Source: Pseudomonas nabeulensis (lineage in GTDB: Bacteria; Pseudomonadota; Gammaproteobacteria; Pseudomonadales; Pseudomonadaceae). From it: a stretch of 42,525 nucleotides of DNA. Under the pieces are notes generated by a model. It searched no databases. It saw only the letters and a program-made list of their open reading frames with translations, and was not told the origin of the DNA. This document shows positions 1-8,261 of the stretch, piece by piece (position 1 is the stretch's first letter; each line of letters opens with the position of its first letter). The position numbers and the translations under genes were made by a program. The DNA lies in assembly GCF_004682045.1 (NCBI RefSeq), contig NZ_QUZT01000062.1, forward strand, positions 1 to 42,525. The letters run 5' to 3'.

Positions 1-80
1 GGGGGGGGCGATTCCAGATCAAAAGCAAGAGCGCGGCGGCCTTAGAGCCGACCGGTATTTTATGCCGTTCACAGTGCAAA

Positions 81-169
81 TGTGGGAGGGGGCTTGCCCC
101 CGATGGCGGTGTGTCAGCTGTAAAATTTTCGGCTGACACTCCCTCATCGGGGGCAAGCCCCCTCCCACA
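81..169. repeat. Inverted REP pair (BIME)
   Basis: Two REP hairpin units face each other. TGTGGGAGGGGGCTTGCCCC opens the element and its complement closes it at 169. The inner arms GTGTCAGCTG and CTGACACTCC also pair in part. This is the typical P. fluorescens doublet. Confidence 0.9.
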
Positions 170-253
170 TTTTGATCTCCACAATTCTGAAGATTTTGAT
201 CTGCTCTGGCTCTTGATCTTAGGCGCCCCGTTAAACCACGCTGGCCGAACGCA

Positions 254-304
254 GGCTTGAATCCGTGGGTAACCCGGCAGGACGGCGGCCCACGGATTCA
301 AGCC
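254..304. repeat. Perfect 16-bp inverted repeat (hairpin)
   Basis: The arms GGCTTGAATCCGTGGG (254-269) and CCCACGGATTCAAGCC (289-304) are exact complements around a 19-nt loop containing AACCCGGCAGGAC. The hairpin interrupts copy 1 of the composite repeat and is absent from copy 2. A related sequence, GGCTAACCCGGC with its complement, forms its own hairpin at 14022-14050. There is no T-run, so an intrinsic terminator is unlikely. Confidence 0.85.
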
Positions 305-452
305 GGAGTGAGGGCATGTCGAGCCTAGGCGAGGCACCGAGTGGTGGGGCAAGAGTCTTTTGGTTACTTTTGGGCTCTTTCCAAAAGTGACCCGCCGTAA
401 GGGCGGAACCAATAGCCGCCGTTACCCAAATAACGGATATGCACACCGACAG

Positions 453-481
453 ACCGCCATCGGGGGCAAGCCCCCTCCCAC
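453..481 (-). repeat. Single REP unit
   Basis: One REP arm (CCGCCATCGGGGGCAAGCCC...CCTCCCA) lies 23 bp past the stop of the minus-strand beta-glucosidase gene. The single REP next to the repeat terminus is mirrored at the right end of the window (42433-42525). Confidence 0.8.
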
Positions 482-504
482 CGAAAAGCACCATCACCTA
501 GCGA

Positions 505-3249
505 TCAATTACCGGCAGCGCTGCCTTGGCTGCTGTCGTACCCATCTCCTTCACTGCTATCACTGTCATCACTCTGGCCTTGATGCAGCACCCCACCCGT
601 CTTCACCTGCGGCAGCTCGCGCAACGTCGAATTCAACGCCGAGCGCGGCAGAGGATTGCTGGTGGTGGTCGACAGCTCCTGACGGAACGGGTTGACCAGC
701 TTGGCATTCAGGCGAATGTCCTGGGACGAAGCCCCCACCGACAGATTGAAACTGTCAGCATCCACCACCCACTGCTTGCTCTTCACATCGTAGTAAGCCA
801 ACGAGCGGTCATTCAGTTCGATGGTCACGCGCTTGCTCTCGCCAGGCTTCAAGAACACCTTCTTGTACCCCTTGAGTTCCTTGAGCGCACGCTCGACTTT
901 CGGGTGATTCTGGCCCACGTACAACTCGGCCACTTCAGCCCCTGCAACCTTGCCAGTGTTGGCCAGGTCGAACGACACCTTGATCGGCGCACCCGCCACG
1001 GCAACCCCAGGCGTCACGCTGATATTGCTGTAGCCGAAGGTGGTGTACGACAAGCCATAACCGAACGGATACAGCGGCTTGATGCCCTTTTTCTCATAGC
1101 CGCGATAGCCCAGGAACAGGTCGTCCTTGTAGCTCATCGTGTCCAGGGTTTCCTGGTTGTCGAATTTCGGGAAAGTCCCATAGATCGGGTTGTCTTCGAT
1201 ATTGCGCTCGATGCTGATCGGCAGCTTGGCCGACGGGTTGACCTTGCCCAGCAGAATCTCCGCCAGCGCCTGGCCGCCGTTCTGCCCAGGGTAGAAGGCA
1301 TGCAGCGCCGCCGGCACCTGGTCGATCCAGTCGCTCATCTTCAAGCCAGTGCCGCCATGCAATGTCACCACGGTATGCGGGTTGACCTTGGCGATGCTCT
1401 GGATCAACTGGCCCTGGAACTCCGGCAAATCGAAGCTGTGGTCGAAGCCTTCGCCCTCGTACTCATTGCTGTTACCGGCTGCCACCAGCACCGAGTCGTA
1501 CTGCGCCAGATCCTTGGGCGCAACCAGCGAAGCCCAGCTCATTTGCACGCCCACCAGGCCGCCCATGGTCGACAGGTAGCCGTTGCGGCGCGAGTACTCA
1601 AGCTTGATGTCGACTGCTTTGCCGGCCTCCAGCTTGACCTTGGCGAACACTGGGATGGTCGGTGGAATGCTGTTGTTCGGCAGTGGATTGCCGTCGCCGT
1701 TGTCGAGGATTTTCTTGCCGTCGACGTACAGGCGCACGGCCCCGTCGGCGCGGATCTTGAACACCTGCTCGCCGCTCACCGTCGGCGTGACCTGGCCGCT
1801 GTAGCGGATCGAGGTGGCGGCGGTGTCACCGTTGACCGGCACGTTGTCGGTGGACCAGTCCAGGTCGACATGGGTGTCGGTACGGCTGGCGGCGGCGTCA
1901 CCGGACCAGTTGCTGTTGCTGAAGAACTCGGTCTTCAAGCCCTTGGCGCTGTTGCCGGCGCTGTCGGTGTGGGTCCACACCGAGGCGCTCGGGTCCAGGG
2001 ACAGGCCGTCGATAAACTCGACCTTGGCGCCCGGTGCCAGTTGTTGCAGGCCGCTCAACTCGCTGATGTAGTTGGCCGCCATCACATTGGCGCTGCCAAA
2101 ACCGGTGGGCGGCGCGTACTTGGCCAGGTTGCCGACCACGGCGATGCGCTTGGCTTTTTGAGGGTCCAGCGGTAACAGGCTGTCCTGGTTTTTCAGCAGC
2201 ACGATGCCTTCGCGGGCGGCATTCAGGGCCACGCGGTTGCTGGTGGCGCTGTTCATGTTGTGGTTGGTCAGCGGCGCCTTGCTGTCGAACTTGAACAGGT
2301 AGATCTGCTTGAGGATGCGTCGCACCTTGTCATCCAGGGTCGCGCCGCTCAGCTCGCCACTGTCCAGGAACGGCTTGAGCACCGCGCTGTTCATCTGGTA
2401 GCCCATCATGTCCAGGTCGGTCCCGGCCTGGGCGGCGGGCAAGCCATTGACCACGGCGTTGTAGTCGCTCTGTACAAAGCCTGGATAGCCCCATTCGGTC
2501 TTGAGGATGTCGTGGATCAGGTGCGAGTTCTCGCAGGCGAATTCACCGTTCACCTTCTGGAACGCGCACATCATCATTGCCACTTTGCTGTTCTTCGAGG
2601 CGGACTCGAACGGCGGCAACGTCATCTCACGCAGCACGCGTTCGCTGATGATTTCATCCAGGTGGAAACGGTTGCTTTCCTGGTCGTTGGCCGCGTAGTG
2701 CTTGGCGTTGGCCCACACCCCACGGGACTGGATGCCGTTGATCAACGCCGGGCCCAGGCTGGCGCCGAGGAACGGGTCTTCGCCGGACAGGTACTCGAAC
2801 GCCCGACCGCTGTAGGGCATGCGGTACAGGTTCACGCCCGGCCCGGTGACGAACTGGTAGCCGCCGCTGGCGGTGTCGTAGCCCAGGGCGCGACCCACGT
2901 CGATGGCACGGCGCGGGTTCCAGGTGGCCGCCACGTTCGGGCCGGACGGGTACACCACGCCCTGGTCGTTGCCTTCACTGGTGTAGCGCACGCCCACACC
3001 GCCGTCGGCGCCGTGAATCTGCGGGATGCCGTACTGGCTCAGCGGCTTCACATCCCAGCCACCGATGCCGCCGATGTAGGCGAGCTTTTCTTCCTGGGTC
3101 ATCTTCGCCAGGGTCTTGTTCGCCGCCTTTTCCGCGCGGCTTACCATGCCTTCGTCCAAGGCCGGGCTGGTGGCCGCGTGCGCATGGGACACGGCCAGCG
3201 CCAGCAGGGCGAACGCCGACTGTGCACCGATGATCTTGCGTTTACTCAT
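505..3249 (-). CDS. Exported GH3 beta-glucosidase with PA14 insert
   Basis: A 914-residue glycoside hydrolase family 3 enzyme, expected to release terminal glucosyl or xylosyl residues from beta-linked oligosaccharides outside the cytoplasm. I start at the ATG at 3249 (MSKRK) because TGGAGAG sits just upstream. A Sec signal peptide ends near residues 25-26 (SHAHA/A). The GH3 N-domain shows the NAKHY motif (181-185) and the nucleophile in GFVQSDYN (Asp262). A PA14 carbohydrate-binding domain (about 425-565) interrupts the second GH3 domain, as in other bacterial PA14-bearing GH3 enzymes. The probable acid/base Glu lies in EYEGEGFD, and a fibronectin-III-like domain follows. The last 50 or so residues form an unusual Ser/Asp/Gly-rich tail. 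It sits divergent from a type II secretion operon, so it is a plausible but unproven substrate. Confidence 0.93.
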   Translation of the reverse strand: MSKRKIIGAQSAFALLALAVSHAHAATSPALDEGMVSRAEKAANKTLAKMTQEEKLAYIGGIGGWDVKPLSQYGIPQIHGADGGVGVRYTSEGNDQGVVYPSGPNVAATWNPRRAIDVGRALGYDTASGGYQFVTGPGVNLYRMPYSGRAFEYLSGEDPFLGASLGPALINGIQSRGVWANAKHYAANDQESNRFHLDEIISERVLREMTLPPFESASKNSKVAMMMCAFQKVNGEFACENSHLIHDILKTEWGYPGFVQSDYNAVVNGLPAAQAGTDLDMMGYQMNSAVLKPFLDSGELSGATLDDKVRRILKQIYLFKFDSKAPLTNHNMNSATSNRVALNAAREGIVLLKNQDSLLPLDPQKAKRIAVVGNLAKYAPPTGFGSANVMAANYISELSGLQQLAPGAKVEFIDGLSLDPSASVWTHTDSAGNSAKGLKTEFFSNSNWSGDAAASRTDTHVDLDWSTDNVPVNGDTAATSIRYSGQVTPTVSGEQVFKIRADGAVRLYVDGKKILDNGDGNPLPNNSIPPTIPVFAKVKLEAGKAVDIKLEYSRRNGYLSTMGGLVGVQMSWASLVAPKDLAQYDSVLVAAGNSNEYEGEGFDHSFDLPEFQGQLIQSIAKVNPHTVVTLHGGTGLKMSDWIDQVPAALHAFYPGQNGGQALAEILLGKVNPSAKLPISIERNIEDNPIYGTFPKFDNQETLDTMSYKDDLFLGYRGYEKKGIKPLYPFGYGLSYTTFGYSNISVTPGVAVAGAPIKVSFDLANTGKVAGAEVAELYVGQNHPKVERALKELKGYKKVFLKPGESKRVTIELNDRSLAYYDVKSKQWVVDADSFNLSVGASSQDIRLNAKLVNPFRQELSTTTSNPLPRSALNSTLRELPQVKTGGVLHQGQSDDSDSSEGDGYDSSQGSAAGN

Positions 3250-3745
3250 GGGTCTCTCCAACAACGGTTGTTAAACATGGCGCGCCAACAAGTGCGCGTT
3301 CGTCACTTTTTTGCAGGCAATAGTTGGCCTGTATCGCAATTTCTGGCCGATGGCTAATTGCAATTACTTGGCGAATTTCGCTGCTTGCTTAGTTTAAAAA
3401 TTGTATTGCTTGTTGTTATAAGTAATGTCTATGCGATATCACGAGATGGCATTTTGAATCGCAAAAGCCGAATAATTAAGGCAATTCTTGCGCTTATAAG
3501 TCAAACAAAAGCTAAATTTTGCGTTAAATAAGAAATATTTCATTACGATTCTGAACTAAGGCTAAACCTACCAGTCGATTGGTTTAGCGATTTTCATGCT
3601 GGCATGGCGAACTAATGGCTTTGCTCGATAGTTCTAAAAGGCCATGTTTAATACACGCTGTCATACACAACGCTTTGGTGTAGGGTCTTGAGCGAATTCA
3701 AGGCGCCACTTGAGCAATCTGCTGTTTTTGATCTGGAGAAAGTTG
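3250..3745. other. AT-rich intergenic region between beta-glucosidase and small secreted protein
   Basis: About 500 bp without a gene, and much richer in A+T than its surroundings. It presumably carries divergent promoters for the beta-glucosidase (leftward) and the 70-aa protein with the secretion operon (rightward). I see a perfect inverted repeat at 3561-3588, a GAAATATTTC palindrome at 3532-3541, and several TATAA-like hexamers (for example GTTATAAG near 3415). I cannot assign a convincing -35/-10 pair and find no TGGCAC-N5-TTGC site. GC/AT contrast of this kind is typical of regulatory gaps bound by nucleoid proteins, which is inference here. Confidence 0.5.
3561..3588. promoter_or_regulatory. 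8-bp inverted repeat, candidate operator
   Basis: GCTAAACC (3561-3568) and GGTTTAGC (3581-3588) are exact complements separated by 12 nt (TACCAGTCGATT). The palindrome sits in the AT-rich gap between two divergent genes and has no T-tract, so a regulator binding site fits better than a terminator. No specific regulator family can be named. Confidence 0.35.
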
Positions 3746-3958
3746 ATGAAGATTTCCCTGTTGAGTGCCGGTGTCGTGCTGGGTGTTGCGCTGAGTGGCG
3801 TGGCCATGGCGGCTGAGTCCACGGATGCGGATGCCAAGTCCGGTGCGGCGGATTCCACGGTGATTACCCAGGCCCACGATGCCAAGGCTGCCAAGAAGCA
3901 AAAGGCGGAGACCACCAAGGGTGGGCGGCCGTTGAAAGAGAGCAAGGCCTCCAACTGA
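3746..3958 (+). CDS. Small secreted protein of unknown function (70 aa)
   Basis: A 70-residue product starting at ATG 3746 behind TCTGGAG. An upstream in-frame ATG at 3710 would put a charged stretch ahead of the signal peptide and is less likely. Residues 1-23 are a clean Sec signal peptide (MKISLLSAG...VAMAA). The mature part of about 47 residues is hydrophilic, rich in Ala, Lys and Asp, without cysteine or any domain I recognise. It points the same way as the type II secretion operon starting 140 bp downstream, with an inverted REP pair between. Whether they share a transcript is unknown. It could be a periplasmic helper, a small secreted substrate, or unrelated. Confidence 0.65.
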   Translation: MKISLLSAGVVLGVALSGVAMAAESTDADAKSGAADSTVITQAHDAKAAKKQKAETTKGGRPLKESKASN

Positions 3959-3963
3959 TCCCC

Positions 3964-4052
3964 TGTGGGAGGGGGCTTGCCCCCGATAGCGGTGTGTCAG
4001 CCACAGCTATACAAACTGACACTCCCTCATCGGGGGCAAGCCCCCTCCCACA
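3964..4052. repeat. Inverted REP pair (BIME)
   Basis: TGTGGGAGGGGGCTTGCCCC on the left and its complement on the right, between the small secreted protein and gspE. It begins 5 bp after the upstream stop codon and ends 45 bp before the gspE start. Confidence 0.9.
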
Positions 4053-4097
4053 CAGCTCGCTCCTACAGGTTTTTATTCGTCCCTCAGATTTGTACCT

Positions 4098-5819
4098 ATG
4101 TCCCCGCCCATCGACGCCTGCCAACTGCACCTCCCCGACACCGACCAGGTGTGCGCCTGGTTGATGCAGCACGCCGGCTTGAAAACCTTCGACCTGGAGC
4201 GCGCCCGCCGGTTGTCCCAGGAGTCTGACGACACCGAATTGCTCGGCCTGCTCACGCGCCTGGGGCTGGTCTCCGAAGTCGAGTTGGCGCGGGCCTGGGC
4301 CGGTTTGCTCGATGCGCCGCTGGTGCTGGCCGATGCCGCGCCGCCGCTGCTGGACCCGTTGCCCGTGCTGACCGAGCGCTTTATGCGCCATCACCAAATC
4401 GTGCCGCTGGGCTGGAGCCACGGCGGCTTGCGCGTACTGGCGGCCAACCCATCGCAGCTGTATCCGTTCCAGGCCGTGGCGTATGCCTGTGGTGTGCCAG
4501 TGTGGCTGGCGATCGGCCCGCGCAATGAAGTCGACACGTTGATCGAGCGCTACTACGGCCAGGGCCGCTCGGCCATGGGCACGCTGATCGAAAACCTCGA
4601 CGAGCAGGGCGGGTCGCTGGAAGACATCGAACACCTCAAGGACATGGCCTCCGAAGCGCCGGTGATCCGCCTGGTCAACCTGATCCTGCAACGCGCCGTG
4701 GAACATCGCGCCTCGGACATTCACATCGAACCCTTCGAAAGCCAACTCAAGGTGCGCTACCGCATCGACGGCGTGCTGCACGAAGCCGAAGCGCCGCCGT
4801 CCAGTTCGTCGGCGGCGGTGATTTCGCGGGTGAAGATCATGGCGCGGCTCGACATCGCCGAGCGTCGCCTGCCCCAGGACGGGCGCATTATGCTGCGCAT
4901 CCAGGGCAAGGAACTGGACCTGCGGGTGTCCACGGTGCCCACCAGCTTCGGCGAATCCGTGGTGATGCGCTTACTCGACCGCCAGACCGTCAGCTTCGAC
5001 TTCCAGAGCCTGGGTTTCGACGGCCAGCGCCTCGCCACCTTTCTTGACGTGTTGGAGCGGCCCCACGGCATCCTGCTGGTCACCGGGCCCACCGGCTCGG
5101 GCAAAACCACCACGCTCTATACCGCGTTGTCGCGGCTCAACACCGCCGAACGCAAGATCATCACCGTGGAAGACCCGGTGGAGTACCAGCTCGAAGGCAT
5201 CAACCAGATCCAGGTCAAGCCGGCCATCGGCCTGGATTTTGCCGGCGCGTTGCGCTCCATCGTGCGCCAGGACCCGGACGTGATCATGATCGGCGAGATC
5301 CGCGACCTGGAGACCTGCCGCATCGCGATCCAGTCGTCGCTCACCGGCCACTTGGTGCTGTCGACGCTGCACACCAACAGCGCCTCGGCGAGTATCACGC
5401 GGCTGTTGGACATGGGTGTGGAAAGCTACCTGATCGCATCGACGGTCAACGGCATCCTTGCCCAGCGCCTGGTGCGCCGCCTGGACCCGGCCACCCGCGA
5501 AGCCTTTGAAGCGCCGCCCGAATTGATCGCCGAGCACGGCCTGGATCGCTTCACCGATGAGCGGCCCATCAAACTCTATCGTCCCCGTGCCGGCGCGCCC
5601 GGCGGCGGCTATCACGGCCGTAGCGCAATCACCGAATTGCTGGTGATGAACGACGAATTGCGCAGCCTGCTGATGCGCCAGGCCGACGCCGCCACCCTTG
5701 AAGAAGCCGCCCGCCGTGGCGGTTTACGCACCTTGCATGAAGAAGGCTTGCGCCAGGCCGTGGCTGGCGTGACCTCACTGGAAGAAGTGTTGCGCGTGAC
5801 CCGAGGCGACGGCACATGA
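4098..5819 (+). CDS. gspE: Type II secretion ATPase GspE (Hxc/Xcp type)
   Basis: Cytoplasmic hexameric ATPase (573 aa) that powers pseudopilus assembly. The N-terminal GspE/PilB N-domain covers about residues 20-150. The ATPase core shows Walker A GPTGSGKT (330-337), the Asp box ITVEDPVEY (from 355), Walker B DPDVIMIGE (392-400) and the His box TGHLVLSTLHTN (417-428). The four-cysteine zinc-binding segment found after the His box in most GspE proteins is missing: the region from 455 to 520 has no cysteine. I see no strong Shine-Dalgarno before ATG 4098, so translation may be weak or the start may differ slightly. It is the first gene of an eleven-gene operon in which almost every junction overlaps, and its stop overlaps gspF by 4 bp. 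Confidence 0.95.
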   Translation: MSPPIDACQLHLPDTDQVCAWLMQHAGLKTFDLERARRLSQESDDTELLGLLTRLGLVSEVELARAWAGLLDAPLVLADAAPPLLDPLPVLTERFMRHHQIVPLGWSHGGLRVLAANPSQLYPFQAVAYACGVPVWLAIGPRNEVDTLIERYYGQGRSAMGTLIENLDEQGGSLEDIEHLKDMASEAPVIRLVNLILQRAVEHRASDIHIEPFESQLKVRYRIDGVLHEAEAPPSSSSAAVISRVKIMARLDIAERRLPQDGRIMLRIQGKELDLRVSTVPTSFGESVVMRLLDRQTVSFDFQSLGFDGQRLATFLDVLERPHGILLVTGPTGSGKTTTLYTALSRLNTAERKIITVEDPVEYQLEGINQIQVKPAIGLDFAGALRSIVRQDPDVIMIGEIRDLETCRIAIQSSLTGHLVLSTLHTNSASASITRLLDMGVESYLIASTVNGILAQRLVRRLDPATREAFEAPPELIAEHGLDRFTDERPIKLYRPRAGAPGGGYHGRSAITELLVMNDELRSLLMRQADAATLEEAARRGGLRTLHEEGLRQAVAGVTSLEEVLRVTRGDGT

Positions 5820-7018
5820 GCCTGTTCAAATACCGCGCCCTGGACAGCCAGGGCGCGCCGCAGAACGGCACCCTGGAAGCCAAGGACCAGGCCGCCGCCG
5901 TTGCCGCCTTGCACAAGCGCGGCCTGCTGCTGTTGCAGATCGAGCCCGCCGGCAGCCAGGGCTTGCGCAATGCACTGGGACGCGGCCAATTGAACGGCGC
6001 TGCGCTGGTGAGTTTTACCCAGCAACTGGCCACGCTGCTGGGCGCCGGCCAACCGTTGGAACGCTCCCTGGGCATCTTGCTCAAGCAACCCGGCCAACCG
6101 CAAACCCGCGCGCTGATCGAACGTATTCGTGAACACGTCAAGGCCGGTAAACCGTTATCCAAAGCGCTGGAAGAAGAGGGCAGCCAATTCTCCCCGCTGT
6201 ACCTGAGCATGGTCCGTGCCGGAGAGGCTGGCGGTGCGCTGGAGAATACCCTGCGCCAGCTCAGTGATTACCTGGAGCGCAGCCAGCTGTTAAGGGGCGA
6301 AGTGATCAACGCGCTGATCTATCCGGCGTTTCTGGTGGTGGGCGTGCTGGGCTCGCTGGCGCTGTTGTTGGCTTACGTGGTGCCGCAATTTGTACCGATC
6401 TTCAAAGACCTCGGCGTCCCCATCCCGCTGATTACCGAAGTGATCCTCGGCCTCGGCCAGTTCCTCGGCGCCTGGGGCCTGGCGGTATTGGCCGGGTTGA
6501 TCGTAACGATCTGGAGCCTCGCCGCCCGCCTGCGCAATCCCCAGCGCCGCGAGCGCTATGACCGCCGCGTGCTCGGCATTCGCATCATCGGCCCGCTGTT
6601 GCAGCGGGTCGAAGCCGCCCGCTTGGCGCGCACCCTCGGCACCTTGCTCAGCAACGGCGTGGCCTTGCTGCAAGCCTTGGTGATCGCCCGCCAGGTCTGC
6701 ACCAATCGCGCCCTGCAAGCCCAGGTCGCCCAGGCTGCCGAGTCGGTGAAAGGCGGCGGCACCCTGGCCAGTGCGTTTGGCAGCGAACCGCTGCTGCCGG
6801 ACCTGGCCCTGCAAATGATTGAAGTCGGCGAACAGGCCGGCGAGCTCGACAGCATGCTGCTCAAGGTCGCCGACGTGTTCGACGTCGAAGCCAAGCGCGG
6901 TATCGACCGCCTGCTCGCCGCCCTGGTGCCGTCGTTGACCGTGGTCATGGCGGTGCTGGTGGCGGTGATCATGCTGGCGATCATGCTGCCGCTGATGAGC
7001 CTGACCAGCAATATATGA
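5816..7018 (+). CDS. gspF: Type II secretion inner-membrane platform protein GspF
   Basis: Polytopic platform protein (400 aa) that couples the GspE ATPase to pseudopilin assembly. It has the family layout: a soluble N-terminal part beginning FKYRALDSQG, then two homologous GspF domains with membrane segments near 165-190, 218-240 and 373-396. The conserved LLxxGxPL-type helix is seen as LLGAGQPLE in the first domain and LLSNGVALLQA in the second. Length is normal for the family. The ATG overlaps the gspE stop and the stop overlaps the first possible gspG start, so it is translationally coupled. Confidence 0.95.
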   Translation: MSLFKYRALDSQGAPQNGTLEAKDQAAAVAALHKRGLLLLQIEPAGSQGLRNALGRGQLNGAALVSFTQQLATLLGAGQPLERSLGILLKQPGQPQTRALIERIREHVKAGKPLSKALEEEGSQFSPLYLSMVRAGEAGGALENTLRQLSDYLERSQLLRGEVINALIYPAFLVVGVLGSLALLLAYVVPQFVPIFKDLGVPIPLITEVILGLGQFLGAWGLAVLAGLIVTIWSLAARLRNPQRRERYDRRVLGIRIIGPLLQRVEAARLARTLGTLLSNGVALLQALVIARQVCTNRALQAQVAQAAESVKGGGTLASAFGSEPLLPDLALQMIEVGEQAGELDSMLLKVADVFDVEAKRGIDRLLAALVPSLTVVMAVLVAVIMLAIMLPLMSLTSNI

Positions 7019-7038
7019 ACCCCAAAGGACCTAACCCC

Positions 7039-7455
7039 ATGCGCTTCAAACCTGCACGCCGCCAAGGCGGTTTCACCCTGTTGGAAATGCTCGCCGTGAT
7101 CGTGCTGCTGGGCATCGTTGCGACCATCGTGGTGCGCCAGGTCGGCGGCAACGTCGACAAGGGCAAATACGGCGCAGGCAAGGCGCAACTGGCCAGCCTG
7201 TCGATGAAAATCGAAAGCTACGGGCTGGACGTCGGTTCGCCGCCCAAGACCCTGCAACAGTTGGTGGACAAGCCCGCCAACGCCGCCGGCTGGGCTGGCC
7301 CGTACGCCAAACCGTCGGACCTCAAGGACCCGTTCGGCCATGCCTTCGGTTATCGCTTCCCCGGCGAACACGGCGCGTTCGACCTGATCTTCTACGGCCA
7401 GGACGGCCAACCCGGCGGCGAAGGCTACAGCGCCGACCTGGGCAACTGGGAATAA
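7039..7455 (+). CDS. gspG: Major pseudopilin GspG
   Basis: Major subunit of the type II secretion pseudopilus, 138 aa from ATG 7039. I prefer this start because AAAGGA lies 9 bp upstream and the leader is then a usual basic 11 residues (MRFKPARRQGG). An ATG at 7015 overlapping the gspF stop gives 8 more residues and cannot be excluded. The prepilin peptidase site is G/FTLLEM with Glu at +5, followed by a hydrophobic helix (LAVIVLLGIVATIVV). The C-terminal part has the GspG-type region PYAKPSDLKDPFGHAF and ends with DLGNWE. Processing needs a prepilin peptidase (PilD/XcpA), which is not encoded in the window. Confidence 0.93.
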   Translation: MRFKPARRQGGFTLLEMLAVIVLLGIVATIVVRQVGGNVDKGKYGAGKAQLASLSMKIESYGLDVGSPPKTLQQLVDKPANAAGWAGPYAKPSDLKDPFGHAFGYRFPGEHGAFDLIFYGQDGQPGGEGYSADLGNWE

Positions 7456-7464
7456 CCCGCGACC

Positions 7465-7896
7465 ATGCCCAACCCTCAACGCGGCTTTACCTTGCTGGAG
7501 ATGCTGGTGGTGATCGTCTTGATCAGCATCGCTGCCGGGTTGGTGGGATTTGGCTTGCAACAAGGGCTCAAGGCCGCACGCGAACGCCAGGTGGTCGGGC
7601 AAATGGTCGATGCCTTGCGCAGCACGCGGGCGCGAGCGATTGTCAGCGGGCAGGCGGCCAGGACCGAATTCGACCTGCGTGCCCTGAGTTTCCAGGCCCC
7701 CGGTCGACCGCTCAAACACTGGCCGGCGGACTTGCAAGTGACGCTGCACACCGCTGAGCAAGCGGGCTCGGCGGTGGAGTTTTACGCCGATGGCAGCTCC
7801 ACCGGCGGCAACCTGTTACTCGCCAATGGCAGCCGCCGTTGGCGTATCGACATTGGTTGGCTGACCGGCAGCGTGCAGTCCAAGGCGCTGCCATGA
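7465..7896 (+). CDS. gspH: Minor pseudopilin GspH
   Basis: Minor pseudopilin of 143 aa. The leader is short (MPNPQRG), followed by the cleavage site G/FTLLEM with Glu+5 and a hydrophobic helix LVVIVLISIAAGLVGFG. The rest fits the GspH/FimT fold: about 140 residues with a motif like ALRSTRARAIVSG, which resembles the RxxAx helix of that family. It starts 9 bp after the gspG stop and its TGA overlaps the gspI ATG. With I, J and K it would form the tip of the pseudopilus. Confidence 0.9.
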   Translation: MPNPQRGFTLLEMLVVIVLISIAAGLVGFGLQQGLKAARERQVVGQMVDALRSTRARAIVSGQAARTEFDLRALSFQAPGRPLKHWPADLQVTLHTAEQAGSAVEFYADGSSTGGNLLLANGSRRWRIDIGWLTGSVQSKALP

Positions 7897-8261
7897 AGCG
7901 GCAGGCGGGGTTCACCCTGCTGGAGATGCTCGCCGCGCTGATGCTGATGGCGCTATGCAGCACGGTCTTGCTGGTCGCGTTTGGCCAGAGCGCGCGGTCG
8001 TTGGCGCAGGTCAATCACAGCGATCGTCTCACCCACGCCGCGTTGAGTGTGTTGGATCAGCAAGCGTCGGGGCCGCTGGCCAGTGGTGTGCAGCAGGGCA
8101 AGCTGGACGCTATCCATTGGCAACTGCGCATCGCCCAGCAGCCGACGCGCTTCGGTCAACCGCGTTTGTTTCGCCTCGACCTGACGGTCAGCGAAGGCCC
8201 GCGCCAGGCGCATTTCAGCACGCTCAGGTTGCGTGCCGTCAGCGACAGGGCGCCCCTGTGA
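7893..8261 (+). CDS. gspI: Minor pseudopilin GspI
   Basis: Minor pseudopilin of 122 aa starting at ATG 7893 inside the gspH stop (ATGA overlap). The leader MKRQAG precedes the cleavage site G/FTLLEM with Glu+5 and the helix LAALMLMALCSTVLLVAFG. The C-terminal half, with DAIHWQLRI, fits GspI, in which a WxL-type strand is common. The stop overlaps the GTG start of the next gene. A longer in-frame reading from 7839 runs inside gspH and has no signal, so it is rejected. Confidence 0.9.
   Translation: MKRQAGFTLLEMLAALMLMALCSTVLLVAFGQSARSLAQVNHSDRLTHAALSVLDQQASGPLASGVQQGKLDAIHWQLRIAQQPTRFGQPRLFRLDLTVSEGPRQAHFSTLRLRAVSDRAPL

Larger units (their letters stand above)
5..452 (+). repeat. Composite intergenic repeat, copy 1
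   Basis: This stretch matches 14087-14534 over most of its length. In order it holds a shared leader (AGATCAAAAGCAAGAGC...), an inverted REP pair, a CTGGCTC-containing spacer, a block ending in CCCCGTTAAACCACGCTGG, a block with GGCACCGAGTGGTGGGG, the hairpin CCGCCGTAAGGGCGG, and a terminal AGCCGCCGTTACC...ACGGATATG. Copy 1 has about 57 bp that copy 2 lacks, near 247-304, including a perfect 16-bp inverted repeat. I see no coding potential. No gene lies between 1 and 504. Confidence 0.8.

Noticed and set aside
526..2175. 549-codon open frame opposite the beta-glucosidase
   Set aside because: Antisense to a well-supported GH3 gene, with no motif and no ribosome site.
3965..4228. 87-codon plus-strand frame across the REP pair before gspE
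   Set aside because: It is largely REP sequence and overlaps gspE out of frame, with no ribosome site.
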